64,000 bases of DNA from CAZBME01 sp964645835 (GCA_964645835.1 CAZYDG010000005.1:1-64000); one strand, 5' to 3'; positions 51,091 to 61,179 are shown, counted from the stretch's first letter. The notes: generated by a model not told the origin, from the letters alone. Program-made: numbers and translations.

Positions 51091-53753
51091 TTTATGATGC
51101 AATGAGCAATATCATGCGTTTGCGCCTTAACGGGATTATAGTCTTTTTCATTATTGCCTGCGGCGTCCTCTTTTATTATGCAGGACAAAGCTATGCTGAG
51201 GGTATGCCGACTGCACAGGACGTCAAGACTGCGGAAACTCTGGCCTCAAGCGTAAACAGCGACCCGAAAGCCTCATTTGGCGCCGATGGCGAAGGTAGCT
51301 CCCAAAAAGTCTTTCTCATTAATGGGCGGATTACAGATGCCCAGGGCCGGCCGGTAAAGGACGCCCTTGTCACTTTCAATGTCGCTCCCTTCTTCAAGAC
51401 GATGTCTGCCGCAGATGGAAGCTTTCACCTGAATGTCATTCCGACGGATGGTTTGACCGATTTGGAAATCTATAAAGAAGGGTTTTTCCCTCTCTATGCG
51501 TCTGTGCCACGGGACACAGTATCGCCTTTGGCCTTTACTCTGGTACCACTGCCCCCGGTGCCGGGTGTGATCCCGGAACAGGGTACACCGGCGTCTGAAA
51601 AAGAAAAAGTGGTGATCGAGGCGGATACGCTTAGTTATGACCATGATACGAATGTCTATCACGCCAAAGGCCATGTCGTCATAACCTATACGAATGGGGT
51701 GCTCACAGCAGCCTCCGTTGATCTCGATCACCGAAAAAATGAGGCTGTGGCTGAGGGGAAGGTCATTCTAAAAAGCAAAGACGGGGATGTCCTGGAGGGG
51801 GACAAGGCCCTGCTGGATATCGAGAAGAAGACGGGTGTTGTGGAAAAAGGCCGGATCTTTGTGACTAAGGCCCATCTCTATATCCGGGGTGACCGTATTG
51901 AAAAACGCAGCGATGCCACGTATTATATCCTTAACGCCGAGGTGACGCCCTGCGACGGTCCAAAGCCCGACTGGCATTTTGAAGGCAAGGAAATGGATGT
52001 TACTCTCAACGGCTATGGAACATTAAGTAACGGACGTCTGTATGCCTCTAAACTGCCTGTTTTCTATACGCCCTATCTTTTCTTTCCCGTCAAAACGGAG
52101 CGCCAGTCCGGCATTCTATTTCCTGAACGAATGGCCTATTCGCCGGACAAGCTGGGTTGGGATGTGAGCGTTCCCGTCTTCTGGGCGATCTCGAAAAATA
52201 CGGACGCTACGTTTTATCAGCGCTTAATGACAGCACGAGGTTTCCAGGAAGGTGCGGAATTCCGCTATGCTATGAGCCAGGATTCTTACGGGACTATTTA
52301 TGGGGATTTCTTAAACGATACAAAGCGGATTACGGAAACGGTCGGCAATATTAGCCGCGACTGGCAAACGGATCATAATCGGTGGGCTTTCTACTTGAAT
52401 CACCAGACAAAGCTGGACCCCACATTGACCTTCCGGGCAGACATCGCCAAGGTTTCCGACAGTTTCTATTTTAAGGATTTTTCATCATACAATTACTTTA
52501 CGGCCAATTATTCTCAAAACCGGTCACAGCCATTCAAGCAAATATCCTTTGTGGGTGATGAATCCCTGCCGTATCTCGATTCGACGGTGCGGCTGACCAA
52601 GGCATGGCAGAGCTACAACCTCACAACTCTTGTCAGGAGCACCCAGGATCTGACGGTTCCCTCCAATGATGTTACCCTGCAACGGTATCCGGAGATTACC
52701 CTGTCAGGCATCAAGCAGCGCCTGCTGGGGACACCTCTTTATTATGAAATGTCGGGTGTCTACGATTATTTCTACCGGGGGACAGGACAAAAAGGGCATT
52801 TGATGGATACATACCCCACATTGTCACTGCCGTTCAGTTTGGGCGACTATCTGCAGGTGACGCCCTTTACCGGTGTCCGGAGCCTGGTCTGGCATCGGGA
52901 CGACGATGTGGCGGACGGTGCAGGCAAGGACGGAAACCGGGAGGTTTACGTGGCCGGGGCAACTGTCTCAACTGAGGCCCATCGAGTCTTTGCGGTTGGC
53001 GGAAAAAGCCTGGACAGTCTTCGTCATGCTATTCGGCCTGAAGTTACATATGTTTACAGCCCTAATACGAGACTGGATAATCTGCCCGATTTTGTTGCGG
53101 CGGCGACAGAGCAAAATACGGCAAACAACACATTGAACCAGATACTGAATATTCAGAATAACGGCGGCGCCATTCCCGCCCTGACGAGCGACCAGAACTC
53201 CATCACCTACTCCCTGACCAATACGCTCATGGCCCGGTATAAGGAAAAAGACGGGAAGCGATATGCAGAGATTCTGCGGCTTAAACTGGCGCAGACCTAT
53301 AACATCAAGGAGGCAAACCGGGATGCCATTGCCGACGGCGCTAACCGCAGACCTCTCAGCGATATCAATATTGAGCTTGATTTCAAGCCCGTTCCCTATT
53401 TGAGTTTTTCAGCGAGAAATATTTATAGCGTATATAATGCAACCTGGACACAGGCCAATTACGATCTTGGCATAAGCGATAAACGGGGCGATTCGGCGAC
53501 TGTGACTTATCGCTACACGCAAAACACGATTGAAGAAACGAACCTGATCCTCAAGGGGCAAGTGACCAAAGAACTGGCCCTAAGCTTCCGGATTAAGCGG
53601 GATAATCTCAATTCAAGAGAGATTGAAAAAATATACTCGCTCGATTATCGCCGCCAGTGCTGGACGCTCGGCCTCGATTATGGAGACCGGACCGACGGCT
53701 CCGGAAAAGGGGATCATATCTATGCCGTGCGCTTCTCTCTCTATGGTTTGTGA
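51087..53753 (+). CDS. lptD: LPS-assembly protein LptD with an extra N-terminal domain
   Basis: LptD is the outer-membrane barrel that inserts LPS into the outer leaflet. The 888-residue product has a signal sequence (hydrophobic about 17-33). Next comes a carboxypeptidase-regulatory-like beta-sandwich (about 70-155: 'NGRITDAQGRPVKDALVTF', 'SAADGSFHLNV', 'IYKEGFFP'), then the OstA/LptA-like jellyroll (about 172-300: 'VVIEADTLSYDHDTNVYHAKG', 'VILKSKDGDVLEGDKALLD'), and the barrel from about 320 ('PVFYTPYLFFPVKTERQSG'). Only two cysteines are obvious outside the signal ('TPCDG' and 'RRQCW'), fewer than the four of E. coli LptD. The N-terminal sandwich is not part of standard LptD. The ATG overlaps the folC stop. 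Confidence 0.88.
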   Translation: MIYDAMSNIMRLRLNGIIVFFIIACGVLFYYAGQSYAEGMPTAQDVKTAETLASSVNSDPKASFGADGEGSSQKVFLINGRITDAQGRPVKDALVTFNVAPFFKTMSAADGSFHLNVIPTDGLTDLEIYKEGFFPLYASVPRDTVSPLAFTLVPLPPVPGVIPEQGTPASEKEKVVIEADTLSYDHDTNVYHAKGHVVITYTNGVLTAASVDLDHRKNEAVAEGKVILKSKDGDVLEGDKALLDIEKKTGVVEKGRIFVTKAHLYIRGDRIEKRSDATYYILNAEVTPCDGPKPDWHFEGKEMDVTLNGYGTLSNGRLYASKLPVFYTPYLFFPVKTERQSGILFPERMAYSPDKLGWDVSVPVFWAISKNTDATFYQRLMTARGFQEGAEFRYAMSQDSYGTIYGDFLNDTKRITETVGNISRDWQTDHNRWAFYLNHQTKLDPTLTFRADIAKVSDSFYFKDFSSYNYFTANYSQNRSQPFKQISFVGDESLPYLDSTVRLTKAWQSYNLTTLVRSTQDLTVPSNDVTLQRYPEITLSGIKQRLLGTPLYYEMSGVYDYFYRGTGQKGHLMDTYPTLSLPFSLGDYLQVTPFTGVRSLVWHRDDDVADGAGKDGNREVYVAGATVSTEAHRVFAVGGKSLDSLRHAIRPEVTYVYSPNTRLDNLPDFVAAATEQNTANNTLNQILNIQNNGGAIPALTSDQNSITYSLTNTLMARYKEKDGKRYAEILRLKLAQTYNIKEANRDAIADGANRRPLSDINIELDFKPVPYLSFSARNIYSVYNATWTQANYDLGISDKRGDSATVTYRYTQNTIEETNLILKGQVTKELALSFRIKRDNLNSREIEKIYSLDYRRQCWTLGLDYGDRTDGSGKGDHIYAVRFSLYGL

Positions 53754-53794
53754 TCTTATTCCAATTCTTGCTCAAAACTAAGAACCAGAATTAT

Positions 53795-54634
53795 TCATCG
53801 TTGCGTTTCAAAGATGATACCAAGCGCATTGTCCCGAAAGACCTTGTTGTAGAAGGATTGGGATAGATTAAGGTCGAGAAGGGCTTGGATTTCGACTTCC
53901 CGTGGATAAAGGACATTGGGGAAGTCGGAACCGTAAAGGATTCGATCCCGATATTTTTCCAGAAAATCGATGCCGAGGCCGGAGGTGAGAAATCCTTCCG
54001 CCATTTGGGGGATGAATGTGTAGGCTGTGTCAAAATAGAGATTTGGATAATCATCCAACAGTCTCCCGAATTCATCATATTCCATGGCGCCCATGTGGGG
54101 AACGGTGATTTTCATGTCGGGATATTGTTTAAGAAGCTTTTTGAAATGGGTGATGCCGGTGAACTCGTTGCCGATGGGTCCTGTTCCTGTATGAACCAGC
54201 AGCCTTTTCCCGGCTTTTGTGATGAGGTCGTACAGGGGGTAGAGACGCTCGTCATGGGGGTAGAAACCCTGGACGAGCAATTGCAGTTTAAACCCCAGGA
54301 TTCTCGGATGTTCTATAATGGTCGCGGCCATATCAGGTCCATCTTCATCTTCCGGGTGATAGGCGGCAAAACAATAGAGGTCCGGTATCTCATCGAGGAC
54401 CCGAAGATTCCATTCATTGAGTGACTTTGCCATACCCTTCCGGTGGGCGTAATTGGAATAGGCTACAGCACCGACACCGTTTCCCCGGAGATGAGCGATA
54501 CATTCCCGATAATATAAGTGGTAGATTACATCCCATCCGTAATCATCGGCAAAGTGTTTCCAGATCGCATCGAATAGCCGATCCGGGAAAAGATGGACAT
54601 GAAAATCGATGATTGGTTGAGGTAATACCGCCAT
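53795..54634 (-). CDS. Amidohydrolase family (Amidohydrolase_2) protein
   Basis: A 279-residue TIM-barrel metal-dependent hydrolase or decarboxylase-like protein. The N-terminal metal motif is 'DFHVHLFPD'; later come 'LVHTGTG', 'ITVPHMG', and 'ILYGSDFPNVLYPRE' with the catalytic-type Asp. The substrate is unknown. I chose the ATG at 54634, since GGGAGGG lies 5 nt upstream; a start ten codons further up lacks this. It converges on lptD. Confidence 0.82.
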   Translation of the reverse strand: MAVLPQPIIDFHVHLFPDRLFDAIWKHFADDYGWDVIYHLYYRECIAHLRGNGVGAVAYSNYAHRKGMAKSLNEWNLRVLDEIPDLYCFAAYHPEDEDGPDMAATIIEHPRILGFKLQLLVQGFYPHDERLYPLYDLITKAGKRLLVHTGTGPIGNEFTGITHFKKLLKQYPDMKITVPHMGAMEYDEFGRLLDDYPNLYFDTAYTFIPQMAEGFLTSGLGIDFLEKYRDRILYGSDFPNVLYPREVEIQALLDLNLSQSFYNKVFRDNALGIIFETQR

Positions 54635-54718
54635 ACAATCCCTCCCTGCCACACCGTCTGACACGAGAAATATAGCACAGACGGCTATATATTACATCGG
54701 TAATAAGACATGTCAAAG

Positions 54719-54785
54719 GTCGTCATGCCGGACTTGATCCGGCATCCAGTCATAGCAATGGATTTCCTCCTCTGCAGGAATGACA
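54719..54785. repeat. Short dispersed-type hairpin repeat
   Basis: The 371-bp gap between the amidohydrolase and the TolC-like gene holds no gene. At 54723-54745 GTC then ATGCCGGA-CTTGA-TCCGGCAT forms a perfect 8-bp hairpin. The segment ends with CAGGAATGACA near 54785, so its ends are roughly inverted (GTCAT/ATGAC). The 'GTCATGCCGGACTTGATCCGG' layout is familiar from intergenic repeats in many bacterial genomes. Only one copy is in the window. Nothing else stands out up to 55035. Confidence 0.5.
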
Positions 54786-55035
54786 ATTATTGCGATATTT
54801 AGTCTCAGAAGATGAAGGCCGTTTTCAAAGCCCATAAGGTATCAGCCATGTCATCCCTCGCTTAATCATCCTTTTCCTTAAGATATTTCAGGAAAAAAGA
54901 TCTTCAAAACAGGCCTTACCATTATATCTTCCACACCATTACCTGGCTTACATTGCATAAGGGACAGGTTTGTCCATAAATCAGAAATACCTCTAAAACC
55001 GTGCCATGATCAGAGATAATCCAGAGAGGTTTGCC

Positions 55036-56405
55036 ATGCCGGGAAAAGTATTGAAGAGAATTGAAGGCATTAGATGCGGAATGGTAATCTCATTTTTTGT
55101 ATGTCTTACACTCAATGCTCTTGGGGTCATGACGGATGCGAATGGCGCTGAAAAGAAGCTTACGTTTACTGAGGCTGTCAAAATCGCCCTGGTGGATAAT
55201 AGCGAGATAAAGGCCTTTAAGAGTAATGTTGCAGCGGGGAAAGAGGAGATCGGTGAAGCAAGAAGCAAACTGCTCCCCAAAGTCTTTTTCGAGGAGCGCT
55301 TCCTTAGAACAACTAACCCAACCTATGCATTCATGGCAAAGCTTAACCAGGGCCGTTTTACCAGCCAGGATTTTGCCATCGATTCCCTTAACAAGCCCGA
55401 TGGTATTAACGACTTTCAAACGGCCTTCAACATTGAACAGCCCGTGTATGTGAAAAAGGCCTTTATCGGCCTCGACATGTCGAAGGCTGAACATGCCGCG
55501 CAAAGCGAAAGTTTCAGGCGGAAGCGAGAAGAGATCGCCGTCAAGGTTGCACAAACCTGCCTCATGGTATTTACGGCGCGGGAGTATCTGGCGGTAACGG
55601 AAAAGGGGATAGACGATGCAAAGGAGCATCTGAGAATCTCCAAATTGAGATATGAAAACGACCTTGGGCTCTATTCCGATACACTCCGCGCCAACACGGC
55701 CCTTATGGAAGCTTCTCAGAAGAATGTAAGCGCTAAAAAGAGCCTCGACCTGTCCAAGAGGGCACTGGGACTTCTTCTCGGTCTTGATGAATCGGTCGAA
55801 ATAACGGGTGGCCCACCGGAAATAACGGTCAAGGACATGGATTATTACACAAAAGCATCGGTGACCCGGAAGGATATCAAATCCATGGAGCTTAGGTCCG
55901 AAAATGCAAAAAAGGGAATCCAAATGGCTGAAGCGGATTATTTCCCGTCTATTGGCGTTGGAGGGTCATACCAGCTTAATGACCACCGCTATCCTGTGGG
56001 GTCGGAAGGTGACAGCTGGCAGGTCATGGCATTTCTGCGATGGAACCTCTTTGATGGAATGAAAAGACAATATGAAAAAGCAAAAGCCAAGCACCATGCA
56101 GTTGAAATGGATGAGCAGCTCAAAGGGCTGAAGAATTTTGTGTCCTACCGGGTCTACGAGGCCTACCTTGTCATGGAGGAGGCGAAGAAGAACATTGAAC
56201 TCTCCCGGGAGGCCCTGAAAACGGCTGAAGAAGGGAGACGTCTTGTGAAAATGAGATATGAGTTGATCTTCTGGATGCCCAAGCCGTAAACGACCGGGCC
56301 AGAGTCAACCTGGTGGCCAGGGAAAATGAGTATCGCATTGCCATCATCAACCTCGCCTATGAGAGCGGTACGGTCTTGGCGGATCTTAAAATCGAATCCG
56401 AGTAA
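55036..56405 (+). pseudogene. TolC-family outer-membrane efflux protein, broken by a short deletion
   Basis: TolC-type proteins form the outer-membrane duct for RND pumps. The product has a signal peptide and two OEP repeats ('LTFTEAVKIALVDNSEIKAF'; 'DYFPSIGVGGSYQLNDHRYP'). The frame breaks after 'VKMRYE' (about 56262) and stops at 56289. The family norm after 'RYE' is a short linker (NGLST.V-like) and then 'DLLDAQA'. Here 'DLLDAQAVNDRARVNLVARE' appears one base out of frame at 56265 and runs to TAA 56403-56405. The linker is missing, so a deletion of about 19-22 bp fits better than a single-base error. The ATG at 55036 has AGAGAGG upstream. The operon continues with the pump genes. Confidence 0.8.
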
Positions 56406-56420
56406 TTCGGGAGATGAGAA

Positions 56421-57557
56421 ATGAATAACACAGGTAAGTCATCAACGATCATAACTAAACAGCATGCGGAATCAAATCCCCGATACTGCGTGCTGCTTGC
56501 CGTCACTTTGGTCTTGTCCTTCATGCTTACGTCGTGCCAGGACAAAATATCCCCCGGTAAGAGTGAAATCAAAAGGCCCACCGTGAGCGGTGTTGCAGTC
56601 ATGAAGATTGAACCGGCCCGGATAGAAGATTACTACGAGACCTCGGGCACAGTGCGGGCAAAGGCGACAAGCGTCGTTTCCAGCCGGATTATGGGAATGG
56701 TAACCATGGTCAATGTCAAGGAAGGTGATCGGGTGAGGGCAGGCCAGATTCTCATAACCATCGATGACAGGGATGCCGTGCAAAAAGTGAATGCTGCCGA
56801 GCAGGGGTTGGAAGCTTCAAGACTCAGCAGCAGCCTTGCCGACATAACTTATGGACGATACAAAAAGCTTCATGATGAAAGGGCCATTTCACGGCAGGAG
56901 ATTGATCAGATCGAAACTCAGAAAAAGATGGCCGCATCGGAATATGAACGCATGAAGGCATCTCTTGAGGAAGCCAGGGTCTATCGAGGATTTACAAATA
57001 TTGCCTCTCCATGCTCGGGATGGATCACGGAGAAAAGGATTGAGACCGGCGGCATGGCCATTCCCGGTACGCCGCTACTGACCGTTGAGAGTGATACCGG
57101 CTTCAACATAGAAGCATATGTGGATGAATCCCTCTCGGGAAAAATAAAAAAAGGAATGGCCGCAAATGTGGTTATTGATGCCGTCGGTCTTGGAATAAAA
57201 GGCTTGATAACGGAAATCGTCCCGGCAGTGGACAGGATGTCCAGAACATTTCAGATTAAGATTGCCGTGACAGACCCGAAACTGAAAAGTGGTCTCTACT
57301 CGAGGGTCTTGATCCCCATTGGGAAAAAAGACGCTATCCTGGCGCCGAAAGCTGCAGTGGTGGAGAAGGGGCAGCTTACCGGCATCTACGTGCTGGATGA
57401 CAAGGGAGTGATGACTTACAGGCTCGTCCGGACGGGGAAGCGCTCTGACGGGAACGTCGAGATTTTATCGGGAATTGCAGCGGGTGAACGTATTATCGCC
57501 GGCAATGTGGAACGGGCTGTGGACGGTGGTATTATAAGCGAAGGGAAGTCTCAATGA
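56421..57557 (+). CDS. RND efflux periplasmic adaptor (membrane fusion) lipoprotein
   Basis: A 378-residue HlyD/MFP-type adaptor linking an inner-membrane RND pump to an outer-membrane duct. The N-terminus has a hydrophobic segment ending in the lipobox 'LTSC' (Cys about 39). The lipoyl halves ('VVSSRIMGMVTMVNVKEGDRV' region and 'NIASPCSGWITEKRIETG') flank an alpha-hairpin (about 115-185). A beta-barrel and membrane-proximal domain follow ('VTDPKLKSGLYSRVLIPIG'). GGGAGATGAG precedes the ATG. It overlaps the pump gene by ATGA. Confidence 0.9.
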   Translation: MNNTGKSSTIITKQHAESNPRYCVLLAVTLVLSFMLTSCQDKISPGKSEIKRPTVSGVAVMKIEPARIEDYYETSGTVRAKATSVVSSRIMGMVTMVNVKEGDRVRAGQILITIDDRDAVQKVNAAEQGLEASRLSSSLADITYGRYKKLHDERAISRQEIDQIETQKKMAASEYERMKASLEEARVYRGFTNIASPCSGWITEKRIETGGMAIPGTPLLTVESDTGFNIEAYVDESLSGKIKKGMAANVVIDAVGLGIKGLITEIVPAVDRMSRTFQIKIAVTDPKLKSGLYSRVLIPIGKKDAILAPKAAVVEKGQLTGIYVLDDKGVMTYRLVRTGKRSDGNVEILSGIAAGERIIAGNVERAVDGGIISEGKSQ

Positions 57558-60500
57558 ACAAAATGGGAATATCGGGGAGAATTGCGAAGGCCTTTATTCT
57601 GTCGAAGCTGACCCCACTCATTGTTATTGCGTCACTCCTCCTTGGAATCTTCGCCGTCATGGTCACACCCCGCGAGGAGGAACCCCAGATTGTCGTTCCG
57701 ATGATCGATGTCTTTGTTGCCTATCCCGGTGCGACTCCGAAAGAAGTGGAAGAGCGGGTCACACGGCCTATGGAAGATCTTCTTTGGGAGATCAAAGGCG
57801 TCGAGTATGTCTATTCCATTGCGAAACCCGGCTACAACCTCACCATTGTCAGATTCTACGTGGGTGAGAAAATGGAAGACAGCCTAGTCAAACTCTACAA
57901 CAAACTCATGTCAAACTATGACCGCATCCCTCCGGGCGTTTCCCAGCCCATGGTCAAACCGAAATCCATCGATGACGTCCCCATCCTTGCCCTTACACTC
58001 TGGAGCGGCAACGGCCGTTACTCGGGGTATGATCTGAGAAGGATGGCCATGGAGCTTTGCAATGAACTGAAGAAAGACAGTGATGTTTCCGAGTTCTCTG
58101 TTATCGGGGGCCGGAAGCGTCAAGTCAGGATCATTATGGAAGCGGCAAAACTCAAGGCTTATAATGCCTCGGCTTTCCAGATTGCAGCGAGTATTGAAAA
58201 AGCCAATTCGCTAATTCCTTCCGGGGCGTTTCCTTCAGGCAACAGGGAATTCCTGATGGACACGGGCGGTTTCATCAAGAGTGCCGATGAGCTTGGCCAT
58301 GTCGTTGTGAACACCGTAAACGGAAGGCCTGTATATCTGCGGGATGTTGCGAAGATTGAAGACGGTCCTGAAGAGCCGGCTAACTATGTCTTTATGGGTC
58401 TTGGACCTGCCCATCAGAAGAAAGGGATTATGGGAGATCGCGGCACAGAGTTTGAGGCCGTAACCATTGCCATTTCCAAGAAAAAAGGTGCCAATGCCAC
58501 GGTCGTTGCTCAGGACGCTTTGGCAAAAGCGGACGCCCTGCGGGGCAAGCTTATTCCTTCTGACTTGAACGTAACCGTTACGAGAAATTATGGGGAAACG
58601 GCGAAGGAGAAGTCCGATGAACTCCTGGAGCATATGCTTATCGCTACCCTTTCCGTGATAATCCTTATCGCTCTTGCCTTGGGATGGCATGAGGCTTTGG
58701 TGGTGGCCGTGGCCATCCCTGTCACCCTGGCCCTCACACTGCTCATTAATTATCTTTATGGATACACTTTAAACAGGGTCACCCTCTTTGCCCTCATTTT
58801 TTCCATTGGTATCCTTGTCGATGATGCCATTGTCATTGTCGAAAACATACATAGACACTTCAAACTCGGCAATACGGACACGGATACCGCTGTCCGGGCT
58901 GTGGATGAGGTCGGGAATCCGACCATCCTGGCCACGTTTACCGTCATCGCCGCTTTGCTTCCTATGGCCTTTGTTTCGGGCCTTATGGGTCCCTATATGA
59001 GGCCCATTCCGGTGGGCGCATCGGCAGCCATGCTCTTTTCGCTCCTTGTCGCCTTCATCGTGAGTCCATGGATGAGTTTTAAGGTTTTGCGCAAAACTAA
59101 GCCGCAAAGCGGCCCCCATGGTGAAGATAAGCTGTTCAATCTTTATGATCGCCTGCTCGGCACGTTAATCGACAACCGGAAGAAGCGATTCATTGCGTTG
59201 GGGAGTGTGATGCTGCTCCTGGGAATCGCTGTCCTTCTAATCCCCCTTAAGCTGGTGGCGGTGAAGATGCTTCCCTTTGATAACAAGAGCGAAATGCAGG
59301 TTATTGTGGATATGCCCGAGGGGACGACGCTTGAAGAAACAGCGGCGCTTACCCGGGATATGGGCAAATATTTGGGACAAGTCGCCGAGGTGAGCGATTA
59401 CCAGGCATATGTCGGGACAGCAGCGCCTTACAATTTCAATGGCCTGGTAAGGCATTATTTCCTTCGTTCCGGAAGCAATATGTCCGATCTTCAGGTCAAC
59501 TTTGCATCAAAAGACGACAGAAAGGAACAGAGCCATGACATCGCCAAAAGACTCAGGCCGGATCTGAAAAAGATCGGCGACCGTTATGGTGCACGAATAA
59601 AGGTCTCTGAAATACCGCCGGGACCGCCGGTGCTGAGTACTCTCGTTGCAGAGATTTACGGCCCGGACGCTTTGCGCAGGACCCAGATAGCGAAAGACGT
59701 GAAGGAAATCTTTAATAAGACGGACGGTGTTGTGGATGTTGACTGGTATGTAGAAGATGATCAGAAGAAGATCATCTTCGAGGTTGACCGGGAAAAGGCG
59801 GCGGCAAGCGGTATCAGCAGCGAGGCTGTATCACGAAGCGTGAGAGCGGCGCTTACCGGTATTGGGGCGGGATTGATTCACATGGAGAAGGAAAAAGACC
59901 CTGTCGAGATATTTCTCCGGATGCCTATTCAGGACAGGGCGAGCCTTGCCACGCTGAAAAGCATTTCCATTTCTTCACCTTTGGGTGTTTCTGTCCCGCT
60001 GTCGGAACTGGTAAGGGTCAGGGAGGGCGTCGGGGATAAAACGATCTACCACAAGAACCTGAAGAATGTGACCTACGTCATTGGGGATGTGGCCGGAAAA
60101 GAGGAAAGTCCCATATATGCAATTATGAAGATGGGCGAGGCAATCAAGAAACTTGATTTGCCTGAAGGTTATCCATTGAAGCAGTATTATTCTGCCCAGC
60201 CATGGCTGGAGGACACGTACTCGATGAAGTGGGACGGCGAGATGCATATCACTTATGAGGTCTTCCGGGATCTTGGAATAGCTTTTGCCGCCGTTCTTAT
60301 TCTCATTTACATCCTAGTTGTGGCATGGTTCCGGAACTTCCTGACGCCGCTGGTCATCATGTTTCCCATCCCGCTTACTCTCGTGGGTATCCTGCCCGGC
60401 CACTGGATGTTCGGAGCCTTTTTTACCGCCACATCCATGATCGGATTCATTGCCCTGGCAGGAATTGTCGTGAGAAATTCCATCCTTCTCGTGGATTTCA

Positions 60501-60760
60501 TTGAAATGGAATGGCGCTCAAATGGCGATCTGAGGCAGGCCGTCATTAAGGCCGGCGCCGTTCGTTTCCGTCCGATTGTGCTTACCGCAGCCGCTATCGT
60601 CGTCGGGTCCCTCGTTATACTCTTCGACCCCATTTTCCAGGGGTTGGCCATTGCCATGATGTTCGGGGCTATAGGCGCTACGGTACTGACACTGATTGCG
60701 GTGCCACTTTTGTATTTTGAGTTCTTTCATAAAAAGAATGCTTCCGAAATACTTGATTAA
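57554..60760 (+). CDS. RND family efflux transporter permease (AcrB-like)
   Basis: A 1068-residue inner-membrane proton antiporter of the AcrB/AcrD/AcrF family. There are twelve predicted helices in two halves, with porter domains after TM1 and TM7. Helix 4 has 'GILVDDAIVIVENIHRHF', including the proton-relay Asp pair. The second-half helix motif 'GFIALAGIVVRNSILLVDFIE' is also typical. Substrate cannot be read from sequence. It depends on the adaptor encoded upstream; the outer-membrane partner in the same operon is broken, so another TolC may substitute. Confidence 0.92.
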   Translation: MNKMGISGRIAKAFILSKLTPLIVIASLLLGIFAVMVTPREEEPQIVVPMIDVFVAYPGATPKEVEERVTRPMEDLLWEIKGVEYVYSIAKPGYNLTIVRFYVGEKMEDSLVKLYNKLMSNYDRIPPGVSQPMVKPKSIDDVPILALTLWSGNGRYSGYDLRRMAMELCNELKKDSDVSEFSVIGGRKRQVRIIMEAAKLKAYNASAFQIAASIEKANSLIPSGAFPSGNREFLMDTGGFIKSADELGHVVVNTVNGRPVYLRDVAKIEDGPEEPANYVFMGLGPAHQKKGIMGDRGTEFEAVTIAISKKKGANATVVAQDALAKADALRGKLIPSDLNVTVTRNYGETAKEKSDELLEHMLIATLSVIILIALALGWHEALVVAVAIPVTLALTLLINYLYGYTLNRVTLFALIFSIGILVDDAIVIVENIHRHFKLGNTDTDTAVRAVDEVGNPTILATFTVIAALLPMAFVSGLMGPYMRPIPVGASAAMLFSLLVAFIVSPWMSFKVLRKTKPQSGPHGEDKLFNLYDRLLGTLIDNRKKRFIALGSVMLLLGIAVLLIPLKLVAVKMLPFDNKSEMQVIVDMPEGTTLEETAALTRDMGKYLGQVAEVSDYQAYVGTAAPYNFNGLVRHYFLRSGSNMSDLQVNFASKDDRKEQSHDIAKRLRPDLKKIGDRYGARIKVSEIPPGPPVLSTLVAEIYGPDALRRTQIAKDVKEIFNKTDGVVDVDWYVEDDQKKIIFEVDREKAAASGISSEAVSRSVRAALTGIGAGLIHMEKEKDPVEIFLRMPIQDRASLATLKSISISSPLGVSVPLSELVRVREGVGDKTIYHKNLKNVTYVIGDVAGKEESPIYAIMKMGEAIKKLDLPEGYPLKQYYSAQPWLEDTYSMKWDGEMHITYEVFRDLGIAFAAVLILIYILVVAWFRNFLTPLVIMFPIPLTLVGILPGHWMFGAFFTATSMIGFIALAGIVVRNSILLVDFIEMEWRSNGDLRQAVIKAGAVRFRPIVLTAAAIVVGSLVILFDPIFQGLAIAMMFGAIGATVLTLIAVPLLYFEFFHKKNASEILD

Positions 60761-60795
60761 TAGGTAACGAATTGAAGATTTGGAGGAATATGAAA

Positions 60796-61017
60796 ATGAA
60801 GATGAGAATGGAAGATTGGATTCGCGCGATAGCAGGGGCGTTTGTCTTGATTTCTGTTTGCCTTGGCTATTTTCATCACAGGTACTGGCTTTTCTTTACG
60901 GCCTTTGTCGGAGCAAATCTTCTGCAATCCGCCTTCACAAAATGGTGCCTGATGGAGGACATCCTTGAAAAACTTGGCATTGCAAAAAAGTCTGATGCCC
61001 AGAATATGTGTACGTAA
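60796..61017 (+). CDS. Small DUF2892-like membrane protein
   Basis: A product of about 73 residues ('DWIRAIAGAFVLISVCLGYFHH', then 'YWLFFTAFVGANLLQSAFTKWC') with two membrane helices and a short polar C-terminus. It matches the DUF2892 (YgaP-like inner membrane) pattern. Several in-frame ATGs (60790, 60796, 60802, 60808) follow GGAGG; 60796 has the best spacing. It lies 29-35 bp after the pump gene and may be co-transcribed. Function unknown. Confidence 0.75.
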   Translation: MKMRMEDWIRAIAGAFVLISVCLGYFHHRYWLFFTAFVGANLLQSAFTKWCLMEDILEKLGIAKKSDAQNMCT

Positions 61018-61136
61018 TTCTTGGCTTCTGAAGATGCCGGAAAGATGCTCGAAACATTTTTGAAAGCATAGGCTATCTTGCGGTTACGACAACATCAATT
61101 CCACGTATCATGATTGCCTCATCTGCATTTTTTAAA

Positions 61137-61179
61137 GTCATTACTAACCGCCGGTCATTACTAACCTCTGGTCATCATT
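61137..61179. repeat. 17-bp-period tandem repeats upstream of the chemoreceptor gene
   Basis: GTCATTACTAACC occurs at 61137-61149 and 61154-61166, and a third partial unit, GTCATCATT, starts at 61171. The spacing is exactly 17 bp each time. The repeats lie in the 257-bp gap between the DUF2892-like gene and the chemoreceptor gene, about 100 bp before the latter, where a regulator could bind. No other feature was seen in that gap. Confidence 0.5.

Noticed and set aside
56262..56292. In-frame stop in the TolC-like gene as selenocysteine read-through
   Set aside because: The stop is TAA and the downstream homologous segment is in another frame, so recoding of a stop cannot restore it.
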